DNA of 64,000 nt from Thiodubiliella sp900128405. Lineage in GTDB: Bacteria > Pseudomonadota > Gammaproteobacteria > PS1 > Pseudothioglobaceae. Both the position numbers and the translations under genes were made by a program. This document shows, in pieces, positions 24,159-33,902 of the stretch (its first letter is position 1; every line of letters begins with the position of its first letter). The stretch lies in contig OY821614.1 in NCBI GenBank assembly GCA_963682085.1, positions 434,001-498,000 of the forward strand, in the 5' to 3' direction. Below the pieces are notes generated by a model. That model searched no databases, had not been told where the DNA came from, and worked only from the letters and a program-made list of their open reading frames with translations.

Positions 24159-25373
24159 ATGCAAACTAATTATGACATTGTTATTATTGGCGGTGGGCCA
24201 GCAGGATTAAGCTTTGCTTGTTCGATGATAGGGGCTGATGTGCGGGTTTTGGTGGTGGAAAAATCCAGTTTGGAGGCGATTTCTAAGCCAACTTATGACG
24301 GTAGGGAGATTGCATTAACACATTTGTCTCTTCGTATTTTAAAAAAGCTGGGTGTTTGGAATTTGATAGATCAGAATGAGGTATCTTTACTTAAAGAGGC
24401 TAAGGTTTTTGATGGTGATTCGGCATCGTTGTTGAATTTTAAATCTGAGGGTTCTGGTGTGGAGGCATTGGGCTATTTGGTGCCAAATTATCAGTTGCGA
24501 CAAGCGTTATATCAGCGTGTGGCACAAGCGGACAATATTACAGTGGTTTGTGATACTTCAGTGGAGAGTGTGGATGATGGTGAGTTGCATTCAACTGTTG
24601 TTTTTGCTGATGTGACAACGGTTAAGGCTAAATTGGTGATTGCTGCAGACAGTCGTTTTTCTAATATTCGCCGTAAGGTCGGCATCCCCTCTGTGATGAA
24701 GGATTTTTCTAAGGTAATGATTGTGACTAAGATGAAACATGAGAAAAGTCATCAAAATATTGCTTTAGAGTGTTTTGATTATGGGCAAACTTTGGCGTTA
24801 TTGCCTATGATAGGAAATGAGTCTTCTGTGGTGTTGACTGTGGCGACAAACAAGTCTCAAGCAGTGATAGAGATGAGTGAGGAGGCATTTAACGCTAAAA
24901 TGACAAAAGATTTTAGGGGGGAATTGGGGCAGTTGACGCAGGTCGGTGAGCGTCATTTTTACCCATTGGTGGGTGTGCATGCACAAACTTTTATTGCCAA
25001 TCGTTTTGCGTTGATTGGTGATGCGGCTGTGGGTATGCATCCGGTAACGGCACATGGTTTTAATTTGGGACTGAGAGGGCAGGATATTTTAGCAACATTG
25101 GTGCAAGAGGCGTTGACACGGGGGCAGGATATTGGCTCACAGTCTTTGCTGAGTTTGTTTGAGAGGAAGCACATTCATCTTACTAAAATTATGTTTTTTG
25201 GCACCAATGGGATTGTGGCGTTATTTACTAATGATGCACCGATGATTAAGCAAATCAGGCGATTTGTGCTAAATCTTGCTGAGCGTTTTCCGCCGATTAA
25301 GTATTTAATTACCCAGCATTTAACCGAATCTAGCAAAGGCATTTTTCCCAATCTAAAGAGGTTGAGAAAATAA
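24159..25373 (+). CDS. FAD-dependent ubiquinone biosynthesis hydroxylase (UbiH/UbiF/UbiM family)
   Basis: 404 residues from the ATG at 24159; the frame is open to 24111 but the family starts at the dinucleotide-binding YDIVIIGGGPAGLSFA. Also visible are DGREIALTHLSLRILKKLG (DG motif region) and the second FAD motif LIGDAAVGMHPVTAHGFNLGL. The protein should hydroxylate a ring position of a ubiquinone precursor using O2. The AHGFNLGLRGQ form and single-copy setting recall UbiM, but UbiF or UbiH cannot be excluded. Its stop overlaps the first base of glnD. Confidence 0.85.
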   Translation: MQTNYDIVIIGGGPAGLSFACSMIGADVRVLVVEKSSLEAISKPTYDGREIALTHLSLRILKKLGVWNLIDQNEVSLLKEAKVFDGDSASLLNFKSEGSGVEALGYLVPNYQLRQALYQRVAQADNITVVCDTSVESVDDGELHSTVVFADVTTVKAKLVIAADSRFSNIRRKVGIPSVMKDFSKVMIVTKMKHEKSHQNIALECFDYGQTLALLPMIGNESSVVLTVATNKSQAVIEMSEEAFNAKMTKDFRGELGQLTQVGERHFYPLVGVHAQTFIANRFALIGDAAVGMHPVTAHGFNLGLRGQDILATLVQEALTRGQDIGSQSLLSLFERKHIHLTKIMFFGTNGIVALFTNDAPMIKQIRRFVLNLAERFPPIKYLITQHLTESSKGIFPNLKRLRK

Positions 25374-27895
25374 TGCAGTTAGAGGCTTTTAAGGAGAGGT
25401 ATAGGGCGTTACAATCTTCTTTGGAAGTGGATTTTTTAAAAACACCTGATGCGGTAAAAGCGTTAGTGCAAAAGCGTAGTGATGAGGTGGATAGTTTGTT
25501 GCGTGATATTTGGTGTGGGTTTGAGATTAGTAACCAGTTGTGCTTGGCGGCAGTGGGTGGTTATGGTCGTTGTGAGTTGCATTTGTATTCTGATATCGAT
25601 TTGTTGATATTGATTCCGAGCGGTTCACATGATGCACATCAGAAAAACTTATCTAAATTTTTAACCTTCTTATGGGATGTTGGGCTTGAGGTCGGGCATG
25701 CAACCCGTGATATAGCAGATTGTGTGGCGAATATTCATGATTTGAGTGTGGCAACGAATTTATTGGAATCTCGTCTTTTGATTGGTAAAGAATCGTTGTT
25801 TTTAAGAATGAAAGCGATGCTTAAGTCGAACGATTGGTCTTCTCGGTCATTTTTTGTTGGTAAGCAAAAAGAACAGCATAATCGTCATTTAAATTATTCT
25901 AATACGGCTTATAACTTAGAGCCTAATCTCAAGGAAAGCCCTGGGGGGTTACGAGATATTCAGACGATAGCGTGGGTGGCAAAGTGGTATTTTGATGTTG
26001 ATTTATTGTCTGATTTAGTGGAGAAAGAATATTTAACTCAGGGTGAATATGATTTGCTAATAGAAGCACAGTCATTTTTATGGAAGGTGCGTTTTGCTTT
26101 GCATATTATCGCTAAGCGTCGGGAAGACCGAGTGGCATTTCAGTATCAACGAAAAGTGGCAAGTGTATTGGGGTATGAAGAGGGCGATAGCATTGCTGTT
26201 GAGCAATTTATGCGTGATTATTATCAGACAGCAACAAAAGTGGCGCGTTTGAATGATATTTTATTGCAATTATTTGAAGAAAGTGTGTTGAATGTGCAAC
26301 ATTTGAATGTGCGTTTTACCATTAGTTATGGTTATATTTATATGACCGATAGCAAGGTTTTTGTTAAGAATCCCTCTGCCTTTATTGAGATTTTTTTGCT
26401 GGTAGCTAAGCATAATTATGTTAGTGGCATTAGTGCATATACGCTTAGACAAATGCAAAAAGAGATAGGTTTAATTGATGAAAATTATTATAAAAAACGC
26501 CAAAATAACCGCCTATTTATTGAATTGTTACAACAAAAACAAGGGATTAATAAAGCACTTAAATTAATGAATCGTTATGGCGTGTTAGAGCGTTATATAC
26601 CTGCTTTTGGTAAGATAACAGGGTTAATGCAATACGATTTATTTCACGCTTATACAGTGGATCAGCATACTTTGTTTGTGATTCGCAACTTGAGGCGTTT
26701 TTTTGTTGGCGAGTTTGCTAAAGAGTTTGCATTATGTAGTGAGATTGCATCGCATATTGCTAAGCCTGAGTTGTTATTTTTAGCAGGTTTGTTTCATGAT
26801 ATTGCCAAAGGACGAGGAGGTGATCATGCAACTTTGGGTGCAAAGGATGCGCAAGCTTTCCTCAAGCACCATAGCCTTAAAACCAAAGATATTGCTTTGG
26901 TGTCAAGTTTGGTAGAGCACCATTTATTAATGACACAAGTGGCACAAAAGCAAGATTTGGAAGATTTTAATGTGATTGAACAGTTTGCCAAAACAGTGAA
27001 ATCAGTTGAATTTTTGGAATTTTTGTATTTGCTGTCGGTGGCAGACATTCGTGCTACTAAGGAAAATTTATGGAATGAATGGAAGGATTCTTTGCTCAAA
27101 AAATTGTTTTACAAAGCCAAGGAACACCTGCAAAAACACCCTAAAGCACCGAGTATTATTGCTAAGGTGGAAGTAGTTAAACAAGCACTAGCAAAGGCAG
27201 TGATGCAGCAGGGGTATGATAGGAAGAAGGCAGATGTAATATTAGACACCTTGCCAAATGATTATTTTTTGCGCTATCAAGTGGATGATATTTTGTGGCA
27301 TTTACAGTGTCTTACTAAGCAAAGTGATAAGGCGATTAAAGTTTTGAGTCGCTTATCAGAACACAGTGTAGTGGATATTTTTGTGCACAGTGAAGATTCT
27401 AAAGGGCTGTTTTTTAAGTTAGTGAGTATTATTGAAAAATTGGGCTTGGATATTGTTGATGCAAAGATTTTAACTAGCAAGGATAACAAAACTTACAATA
27501 CTATTGGCGTTTTGCAAGATGAAATTCTAGAGCACACTGATATTAATCAAGTGATAGAAAAAGAACTGACGAAACTGGTGCAATCTGACGATGATGTGGA
27601 GCAAATGAGCGATAAATATGCCCATCGTCATTTTGATCATAAAATGAAAATTACATTCTCACATAATGACACTTGGCACTTGACTGAAGTAGAGGTAAGT
27701 GTGATTGATAAACAGGGGTTGTTATCAAATATTGCACATATTTTTTACCAGTTAGGCTTTCACTTGGTGAATGCAAGAGTCTCGACTATGGGTGAACGGG
27801 TAGAAGATGTTTTTTTTATCAGCAACGCCGATAACAAACCCCTTAGTAAGGCAGAGCAACAGGTGCTAAGTCAGAATTTACAAGAAAAATTGTAA
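25373..27895 (+). CDS. glnD: Bifunctional [protein-PII] uridylyltransferase/uridylyl-removing enzyme
   Basis: 840 residues with the four-part GlnD layout. The nucleotidyltransferase domain shows GGYGRCELHLYSDIDLLIL (about residues 62-80). It is followed by the GlnD-specific middle domain (ESPGGLRDIQTIAWVAKW), an HD domain (LAGLFHDIAKGRGGDHA, about 474-490) that removes UMP, and two C-terminal ACT domains that sense glutamine. It adds UMP to PII when nitrogen is scarce and removes it when glutamine is high. It begins at the stop of the hydroxylase gene. No PII gene is in the window. Confidence 0.95.
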   Translation: MQLEAFKERYRALQSSLEVDFLKTPDAVKALVQKRSDEVDSLLRDIWCGFEISNQLCLAAVGGYGRCELHLYSDIDLLILIPSGSHDAHQKNLSKFLTFLWDVGLEVGHATRDIADCVANIHDLSVATNLLESRLLIGKESLFLRMKAMLKSNDWSSRSFFVGKQKEQHNRHLNYSNTAYNLEPNLKESPGGLRDIQTIAWVAKWYFDVDLLSDLVEKEYLTQGEYDLLIEAQSFLWKVRFALHIIAKRREDRVAFQYQRKVASVLGYEEGDSIAVEQFMRDYYQTATKVARLNDILLQLFEESVLNVQHLNVRFTISYGYIYMTDSKVFVKNPSAFIEIFLLVAKHNYVSGISAYTLRQMQKEIGLIDENYYKKRQNNRLFIELLQQKQGINKALKLMNRYGVLERYIPAFGKITGLMQYDLFHAYTVDQHTLFVIRNLRRFFVGEFAKEFALCSEIASHIAKPELLFLAGLFHDIAKGRGGDHATLGAKDAQAFLKHHSLKTKDIALVSSLVEHHLLMTQVAQKQDLEDFNVIEQFAKTVKSVEFLEFLYLLSVADIRATKENLWNEWKDSLLKKLFYKAKEHLQKHPKAPSIIAKVEVVKQALAKAVMQQGYDRKKADVILDTLPNDYFLRYQVDDILWHLQCLTKQSDKAIKVLSRLSEHSVVDIFVHSEDSKGLFFKLVSIIEKLGLDIVDAKILTSKDNKTYNTIGVLQDEILEHTDINQVIEKELTKLVQSDDDVEQMSDKYAHRHFDHKMKITFSHNDTWHLTEVEVSVIDKQGLLSNIAHIFYQLGFHLVNARVSTMGERVEDVFFISNADNKPLSKAEQQVLSQNLQEKL

Positions 27896-28001
27896 AATAA
27901 TATACCAAGTGTGTAAATAACGGTATAATCCGCCGCTAACATCGTTTTTCCCTAACTATTATATATTATAGTAAGTTTTTCTAAGTAGTGAAATAGTCAA
28001 T

Positions 28002-28328
28002 ATGAATAATAAAATTAAAGTAATAACAGACGATTCTTTTGAATCAGATGTGATTAATGCATCACAAGTAGTATTAGTAGATTTTTGGGCACCATGGTGT
28101 GGTCCTTGTAAGGCGCTAGCACCAACTTTGGATGAAATTGCTGAAGAATATGATGGTAAAGTTATTATTGCCAAAATCAATGTAGAAGAAAATGACCAGA
28201 TGCCACCAAAATATGGTGTGCGTGGCATTCCAACAATATTGTTATTCAAGGATGGTGAGGTTGTTGCCACTAAAATGGGTGCCTTATCTAAAGCAGAACT
28301 TAGCACTTTTATTGACGCAAATATCTAA
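28002..28328 (+). CDS. trxA: Thioredoxin 1
   Basis: 108 residues; active-site WAPWCGPCKALAP with the redox CGPC and the cis-proline loop RGIPTILLF. It reduces disulfides of ribonucleotide reductase and other cytosolic proteins. It lies directly upstream of rho, a conserved arrangement in gammaproteobacteria. A TATAAT box lies at 27924-27929, about 75 bases before the ATG, suggesting its own promoter downstream of glnD. Confidence 0.97.
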   Translation: MNNKIKVITDDSFESDVINASQVVLVDFWAPWCGPCKALAPTLDEIAEEYDGKVIIAKINVEENDQMPPKYGVRGIPTILLFKDGEVVATKMGALSKAELSTFIDANI

Positions 28329-28453
28329 TTTAAAACCTTTCATTAATATGAATAATAACTAAAAACCCATTTCTTATCAATTTGGAATTTTTTTTAAATC
28401 CCAATCCCAATTTCAAGTCTCATTAGGAAAGGATTTAGATAACCCACTAAATT

Positions 28454-28500
28454 GATAAAAATTGAATTTCACTAATCATTTGTATTTATACAAAGATTTT
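28454..28500. mobile_element. Right-end remnant of a family A inverted-repeat element
   Basis: AAAAATTGAATTTCACTAATCATT and TATTTATACAAAG closely match the right half of the element at 20764-20837; the left end is not recognisable. It is in the trxA-rho gap. Confidence 0.55.
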
Positions 28501-28606
28501 GATTTATAAAAAAACACAAACTCTTATGAGTTAATTTTTACTCTTTTATTGCGTAAGCAATATTTACGCTAATCGTCTTGATTGGCATTACTTTATTAAA
28601 AAAAAT

Positions 28607-29869
28607 ATGAAATTATCTGAATTAAAGCGTTCCACGGCTGCTGAATTATTAGAATTAGCACAATCTCTCGGCATTGAAAACATTGCTCGTGCCAAAAAAC
28701 AAACCCTTATTTTTTCCATCTTGAAACACAAGGCTTCTAACGATGAAGAGGTTATTGGTGACGGCGTTTTAGACATATTGCAAGAAGGGTATGGATTTTT
28801 AAGGTCTGCAGATGATTCTTATGTTTCTGGGCCAGATGATATTTATGTGTCACCTAATCAAATTCGTCGCTTTAACCTTTCAACTGGCGATGTGGTTGCT
28901 GGTAAGATTCGTGCCCCCAAGAAAGGGGAAAAATATTTTGCTTTGGTGAAAGTTTATGAGGTAAATGATGAGGATCCAGATAATGTTAGAAACAGAATTC
29001 CATTTGCCTCACTCACACCATTACATCCTGAAGAACGCATCACATTAGAAATTGGTAATGGTGGCACCGAAGACATTACTGCTCGTGTGATTGACCTTGT
29101 TGCACCTTTTGGTAAAGGGCAAAGGGGTTTGCTGGTGGCACCGCCTAAGGCTGGAAAAACCATGATTATGCAAAATATTGCCTCTTCTATTTCTCGCAAC
29201 CATCCAGAATGCGAATTGATTGTTTTATTGATTGATGAACGCCCTGAAGAGGTAACTGAAATGGCACGCACTGTTCGTGGCGAAGTAGTTGCCTCTACTT
29301 TTGATGAGTCAGCAAAGCGTCATGTGCAAGTGGCTGAAATCGTTATTGAAAAAGCCAAGCGTCGTGCAGAACAAGGTAAAGATGTCATTATTTTATTAGA
29401 CTCTATTACCCGTTTGGCTCGTGCTTACAATACAATTGCACCGTCTTCGGGCAAAGTATTGACGGGTGGTGTAGATGCAAATGCGCTACAGCGTCCAAAG
29501 CGTTTTTTTGGTGCGGCGAGAAATATTGAAAATGGCGGTAGTATTACCATTATTGCAACTGCTTTGATTGATACAGGTTCTAAAATGGATGAGGTTATTT
29601 ATCAAGAATTTAAAGGCACGGGCAATATGGAATTACATCTTGAGCGTCGTTTGAGTGAAAAGCGTATATTCCCAGCCATTAATATTAATGCCTCTGGAAC
29701 GCGTCGTGAAGAGTTGATTACTGATGAAAAGGAATTACAGAAAATATGGATTTTGCGTAAAATTTTGCACCCAATGGATACAGTGGAAGCAGCAGAATTT
29801 TTGATTGACCGTCTCAAGCTAAGTAAAACCAATAGTGATTTTTTCACATCAATGTCACAAAAAAAATAA
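28607..29869 (+). CDS. rho: Transcription termination factor Rho
   Basis: 420 residues. The N-terminal RNA-binding domain has the cold-shock-like EGYGFLRS segment (primary site). The C-terminal RecA-like ATPase has Walker A VAPPKAGKTMIMQ (about residue 178), Walker B IILLDSITRLARAYN, the Q-loop (TGGVDANALQRPKRFFG) and the R-loop. It forms a hexamer that tracks along nascent RNA and ends transcription. The length equals E. coli Rho, and no insertion is seen. The 278-base upstream gap may hold a leader for autoregulation, but none was identified. Confidence 0.98.
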   Translation: MKLSELKRSTAAELLELAQSLGIENIARAKKQTLIFSILKHKASNDEEVIGDGVLDILQEGYGFLRSADDSYVSGPDDIYVSPNQIRRFNLSTGDVVAGKIRAPKKGEKYFALVKVYEVNDEDPDNVRNRIPFASLTPLHPEERITLEIGNGGTEDITARVIDLVAPFGKGQRGLLVAPPKAGKTMIMQNIASSISRNHPECELIVLLIDERPEEVTEMARTVRGEVVASTFDESAKRHVQVAEIVIEKAKRRAEQGKDVIILLDSITRLARAYNTIAPSSGKVLTGGVDANALQRPKRFFGAARNIENGGSITIIATALIDTGSKMDEVIYQEFKGTGNMELHLERRLSEKRIFPAININASGTRREELITDEKELQKIWILRKILHPMDTVEAAEFLIDRLKLSKTNSDFFTSMSQKK

Positions 29870-29884
29870 ACTCTTTCTTGGCAA

Positions 29885-29976
29885 GAGACCTTTTTGCATA
29901 ATTCAAATGCCATTTAAATGGAGCATAGAATAGCGTTTTTTTTACTTAAAAATGGTGCATTTTACACAAAGGTTTC
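29885..29976. mobile_element. MITE-like inverted-repeat element (family A), diverged
   Basis: 92 bp with ends GAGACCTTTTTGCATAATTC and TTACACAAAGGTTTC in inverted orientation, directly after rho. The interior differs from other copies, so membership is by the ends only. Confidence 0.5.
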
Positions 29977-30007
29977 TTATGGTTAAAAACCCCTTTATAC
30001 TTAGATT

Positions 30008-31180
30008 ATGAAGAGATTTAGCAAAATACCCAACTTTAAACAAGCCTATTATTTAATCGATACGATTGTTGCGAAATATTTAATGCGTAATGTGTGGGGG
30101 ATATCAGCCGCTATTTTTCTGATTATTAGTTTGATAATTTTTGGCAACCAAGTGGTGATAATGGTGCAAGAAAGTCTAGAATATGGCGTTTCTACTACTG
30201 ATTTATTGCCATTGATTGCTTTTAATATGATTAAGGATATGCCTTTAATCGTGTCTTTGTCTTTATTTCTGGCAATTATTCTTGCTATTGGCAAACTTTA
30301 TAAAGACTCAGAAGCAATTGTAATGAATTCACTTGGCGTTGGTGATAAACATTTTATGGTGTTTATTCAGCCAGTAGTATTGCCTATTTTTATCTTTGTT
30401 CTGTTGTTGACTACTCTAGTGGTGCCTTGGGCAAAGCAACAAAAAAACCTTGTTATAAGCCGTAGTGAACATACTCCAGAGTTTGATTTTATCAAACAAA
30501 AAGAATTTCAAGAATTCAAAGGTGGCGATATTATTTTTTATGCCACCAAAGTAGTGAATGGCACCAAAGACACACAGAAAATTATGGAAGAAGTGTTTAT
30601 TTATACTTTGGTGGGGGATGAGCCTATTATTACATTGGCAAAAAAAGCGCAAAAACACATAGACCCAATCACCAATAACACTTATTTACGCCTTAAGGAT
30701 GGTGTTCGTTATCATGGTTTTCCGGGTAATAACAATAAAAAAATATTGAACTTTGATTTGTATGATTTGCATATTATAGATGGCAAACATCAGCAATTTA
30801 AGCTAGATAGTATACAAATAGAATCACAAAGTATGGTTGATTTATTCTATTCAGATGGTTTTAAAGAAGCGGCAGAATTTCAATGGAGACTATCACAACC
30901 GCTTAGCATCTTTATTTTGTCACTTTTGGGGGTTTTGTTAGGCAAAGCATCTCCTAGGGGTGGAAAAAATTTAGGTGCGTTATTTGGCGTTGCTATTTTT
31001 ATTTTGTATAACAACGCCTTAATGATTGCTAAATCAGCTTTAGAGCATGGAGATAACTCTGTATGGGGTGGATTATGGTGGGTGCATTTTCTGATGCTTG
31101 GGTTTATTTTTATCCTGTATGGTTATCGATACGAAAAATTCAGAACACTGACGCGTTTTTTCGTAAGGCGTGTAAAATAA
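30008..31180 (+). CDS. lptF: LPS export ABC transporter permease LptF
   Basis: 390 residues; YjgP/YjgQ family. There are three membrane helices near each end with a large periplasmic jellyroll domain between them. The N-terminal KYLMRNVWGISAAIFLIISLIIFGNQ and YKDSEAIVMNSLGVGDKHFM (coupling helix) are typical of LptF. With LptG and LptB it extracts LPS from the inner membrane and passes it to LptC/A. lptG is not adjacent, which is unusual. LptD, the outer-membrane partner, is encoded at 38805. Confidence 0.88.
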   Translation: MKRFSKIPNFKQAYYLIDTIVAKYLMRNVWGISAAIFLIISLIIFGNQVVIMVQESLEYGVSTTDLLPLIAFNMIKDMPLIVSLSLFLAIILAIGKLYKDSEAIVMNSLGVGDKHFMVFIQPVVLPIFIFVLLLTTLVVPWAKQQKNLVISRSEHTPEFDFIKQKEFQEFKGGDIIFYATKVVNGTKDTQKIMEEVFIYTLVGDEPIITLAKKAQKHIDPITNNTYLRLKDGVRYHGFPGNNNKKILNFDLYDLHIIDGKHQQFKLDSIQIESQSMVDLFYSDGFKEAAEFQWRLSQPLSIFILSLLGVLLGKASPRGGKNLGALFGVAIFILYNNALMIAKSALEHGDNSVWGGLWWVHFLMLGFIFILYGYRYEKFRTLTRFFVRRVK

Positions 31181-31207
31181 CTTCACATTTTTAAAGGAAC
31201 TTATGTA

Positions 31208-31594
31208 ATGTCCTCTCAATCCAGTAAAACTTTAGAGGTTTTTGATAACCCAAACCCTGAGCGTGATTATGTTATTCAAATCGAATTACCAGAATTTACT
31301 TGCTTGTGTCCCAAGACAGGGCAACCTGATTTTGCCACGCTATATTTAGAATATATTGCAGATAAAGCTTGTGTTGAGCTGAAATCTTTAAAAATGTATA
31401 TTTGGTCGTTTCGTGATGAAGGTGCTTTTCATGAAGCGGTTACCAATCAAATTTTAGAAGATTTGATAGCAGCAACTGACCCACGCTTTATGCGCCTCAA
31501 AGCCATTTTCAATGTGCGTGGTGGCGTTTATACCACGGTAATCGCTGAACACCAACAACAAGGCTGGGAACCTAAAACTGTTGTTAATCTATAA
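31208..31594 (+). CDS. queF: NADPH-dependent 7-cyano-7-deazaguanine reductase, short type
   Basis: 128 residues, the single-domain (type I) form of QueF; reduces preQ0 to preQ1 for queuosine. Visible are the catalytic-cysteine segment EFTCLCPKTGQPDFATL and the QueF motif VELKSLKMYIWSFRDEGAFHE, with the zinc/NADPH-side E-x-x-x-K pattern intact. An AAAGGAA ribosome site precedes the ATG. It works with queE (9833). Confidence 0.95.
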   Translation: MSSQSSKTLEVFDNPNPERDYVIQIELPEFTCLCPKTGQPDFATLYLEYIADKACVELKSLKMYIWSFRDEGAFHEAVTNQILEDLIAATDPRFMRLKAIFNVRGGVYTTVIAEHQQQGWEPKTVVNL

Positions 31595-31621
31595 TTGCAT
31601 TGACAATGGGTGCAAATAATT

Positions 31622-32827
31622 ATGCAAAGAATTCGTAGTGTTTTAAAAAAAATATTTTTAGGTGCAAAGTCCAATGCCAAGCCTATTCGTCAATTCATTA
31701 AGTTTGATAAAAAACTGTTGGATAAAAATGCATTAAAAGTTGTGAATACTATTCACGAAGCAGGCTTTGAAGTTTATTTGGTTGGTGGTTGCGTGAGGGA
31801 CTTGCTATTAAATTTAAAGCCTAAGGATTTTGATATTGCCACCAACGCCAAACCCGAACAAGTCAATAAACTTTTTAGACGCTCACGCTTGATTGGCAGG
31901 CGTTTCCGTTTGGTGCATGTGTTATTTGGTGCACGCGATTTTATTGAAGTGGCTACTTTTCGTTCTGGAAAAGTGCAAACTGCTAAAAATGGTGTGGTTG
32001 TGCGTGATAATCATTATGGTAAATTAGAAAACGATGTGGTTCGTAGAGATTTTAATATTAATGCCTTGTATTACGATATCCATAAGAAAGAAGTGATTGA
32101 TTATGTTGGTGGTTTAGCAGACCTTGAAGCGGGTGAAATCCATATGATTGGCGATGCTACAAAACGCTTTATAGAAGACCCTGTGCGAATGATACGCGCA
32201 GTTCGTTTTAGTGAAAAACTTAATGCAAAAATGAGCGAAGAAATCAAAGCTGCTATTTTAAAACAAGCCTCTTTGCTTGGTAATGTTTCGGCGGTACGCC
32301 TGTATGAAGAGTGTATTAAGTTGTTTCAAAATGAATATTCGTTTAAGGTGTATGAGCAGTTAGAGCGGTATGGCTTACTCAAGCACTTGTTTAAGCAAAC
32401 GCATAAAAATGATTTTATTAAAAAGGCGTGTAATAATACCTCTGAGCGTATTAAAAATGGCAAGCCAGTAACTCCTGCCTTTTTGTTTGCAGTGTTTTTA
32501 TGGCAAGCACAAAATGAACGCTTTGCATTGATTAAAAAGAAACAGCATTCTTTTCATTTGGCACAGGCACAAGCCTGCGATGAAGCGATTATCAGACAAA
32601 TTAAACAAGTGTCAATGCCACGATATTTAACCGCTAAAATGAAAGATATTTGGATAATGCAGTCAAAATTAGAAAAGATGCATCCTAAAAAAGTGAAACC
32701 GTTGTTGGAGCATCGAGGATTTAGAATTGCTTATGATTTTTTAGTATTGCGTTCGAAAAGCATTAACCCAGAACTTAAAGAAGTGGCAAAATTTTGGACT
32801 GAAGCACAGCATAATAATGACATTTAA
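31622..32827 (+). CDS. pcnB: Poly(A) polymerase I
   Basis: About 401 residues from the ATG at 31622 (a GTG at 31610 is also possible; neither has a strong ribosome site). It is a class II nucleotidyltransferase with YLVGGCVRDLLLNLKPKDFDIAT (metal-binding D-x-D) and the PcnB-type RRSRLIGRRFRLVHV segment, DVVRRDFNINALYY and the neck motif EDPVRMIRAVRF. It adds A tails to RNA 3' ends and promotes decay. The Arg-rich C-terminus is shorter than in E. coli. The stop overlaps the next gene's start by 11 bases. Confidence 0.9.
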   Translation: MQRIRSVLKKIFLGAKSNAKPIRQFIKFDKKLLDKNALKVVNTIHEAGFEVYLVGGCVRDLLLNLKPKDFDIATNAKPEQVNKLFRRSRLIGRRFRLVHVLFGARDFIEVATFRSGKVQTAKNGVVVRDNHYGKLENDVVRRDFNINALYYDIHKKEVIDYVGGLADLEAGEIHMIGDATKRFIEDPVRMIRAVRFSEKLNAKMSEEIKAAILKQASLLGNVSAVRLYEECIKLFQNEYSFKVYEQLERYGLLKHLFKQTHKNDFIKKACNNTSERIKNGKPVTPAFLFAVFLWQAQNERFALIKKKQHSFHLAQAQACDEAIIRQIKQVSMPRYLTAKMKDIWIMQSKLEKMHPKKVKPLLEHRGFRIAYDFLVLRSKSINPELKEVAKFWTEAQHNNDI

Positions 32828-33662
32828 AGCACAATCTATTTTAATTACAGGTTGTTCTAGTGGTATTGGACTTTGTGTTGCCCGAGGGTTAAAGCAAGCA
32901 GGTTATCGAGTTTTTGCCACTGCTAGACAAGCCAAAGATGTAGAAAATTTGAAAGCTCAAGGCTTTGAAGGGTATCAATTGGATTTGTCATCATCTGCTT
33001 CTATTAAGGCAGCAGTGAGTGCTATTTTTGAACAAACTGAGTCGTTATATGGTTTAATTCATAATGGTGCTTATGGGCAAATGGGGGCATTGGAGGATGT
33101 TTCTCGTGAGGCGCTTGAGGAGCAATTTCAGGTTAATGTGTTTGGCTGGCACGAACTGACCAATTTAGTGCTACCAAAAATGAAGCATCAAAATATAGGG
33201 CGGATTGTTTATTTGAGTTCGGTATTAGGTTTTGTGGCAATGCCATTTCGTGGTTCTTATAATGCTTCTAAATTTGCCATTGAAGGTTTGGTTAATACTT
33301 TGAGATTGGAGTTAGCGAATACCAATGTGCAATTATCATTGATTCGCCCCGGACCGATTGAATCTGATTTTAGAATCAATGCCTATAAAGCGTTTAATAA
33401 ACATATTGACAAGCAGAATAGCGATTATCGGGTTAATTATGAAAAAATGGTTGTGCGTTTACAGTCAAAAGATTTGGCAGATTTCACTCTGCCTGCAGAA
33501 GCGGTGCTAAAATGTTGCATACATGCGTTAAGTGCAAAGCACGCAAAAATTCATTACCATGTAACTTTCCCAACCAAATTATTTGCGTTTTTGATTAGGG
33601 TATTGCCCACTTGGTTAATGGATAAAATATTACATAAAGCTGGGGGCGGTGGAGACAGATAA
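32817..33662 (+). CDS. Short-chain dehydrogenase/reductase
   Basis: 281 residues of the classical SDR family: ITGCSSGIGLCVARGLKQ (TGxxxGxG cofactor site), NNG-equivalent IHNGAYG, catalytic Ser in IVYLSSVLGF and YNASKFAIEG (YxxxK). Classical SDRs of this type often act on acyl or sterol-like substrates, but the substrate is unknown. It is embedded in a tight operon (11-base overlap with pcnB, 1-base overlap with xseB), which says little about its role. A second, distinct SDR is at 53871. Confidence 0.85.
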   Translation: MTFKAQSILITGCSSGIGLCVARGLKQAGYRVFATARQAKDVENLKAQGFEGYQLDLSSSASIKAAVSAIFEQTESLYGLIHNGAYGQMGALEDVSREALEEQFQVNVFGWHELTNLVLPKMKHQNIGRIVYLSSVLGFVAMPFRGSYNASKFAIEGLVNTLRLELANTNVQLSLIRPGPIESDFRINAYKAFNKHIDKQNSDYRVNYEKMVVRLQSKDLADFTLPAEAVLKCCIHALSAKHAKIHYHVTFPTKLFAFLIRVLPTWLMDKILHKAGGGGDR

Positions 33663-33901
33663 TGACGAAAAAATTTGATTTTAATAAAGGTTTAAAAGAC
33701 TTGGAAACTATTGTGCAAACCATGGAAGGTGGCGATCTCAGTTTGGAAGATTCTTTAAAGAATTTTGAGCGGGGTGTTGCTTTAACACGACAATGTCAAA
33801 TAGCGTTGAGTGAAGCGGAGCAAAAAATAGCCATACTCAGTGCGGATGATAATTATCATGCTCAACAGCCTTTTACCCAAGAGCCAAATAAAGAATCATA
33901 A
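33662..33901 (+). CDS. xseB: Exodeoxyribonuclease VII small subunit
   Basis: 79 residues; the three-helix XseB signature is clear: FNKGLKDLETIVQTMEGGDL, SLEDSLKNFERGVALTRQC and LSEAEQKIAIL. It forms the stabilising sleeve around XseA in the nuclease that trims single-stranded DNA. It is followed within one base by ispA, a common gammaproteobacterial order. The large subunit is not in the window. Confidence 0.95.
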   Translation: MTKKFDFNKGLKDLETIVQTMEGGDLSLEDSLKNFERGVALTRQCQIALSEAEQKIAILSADDNYHAQQPFTQEPNKES

Positions 33902-33902
33902 A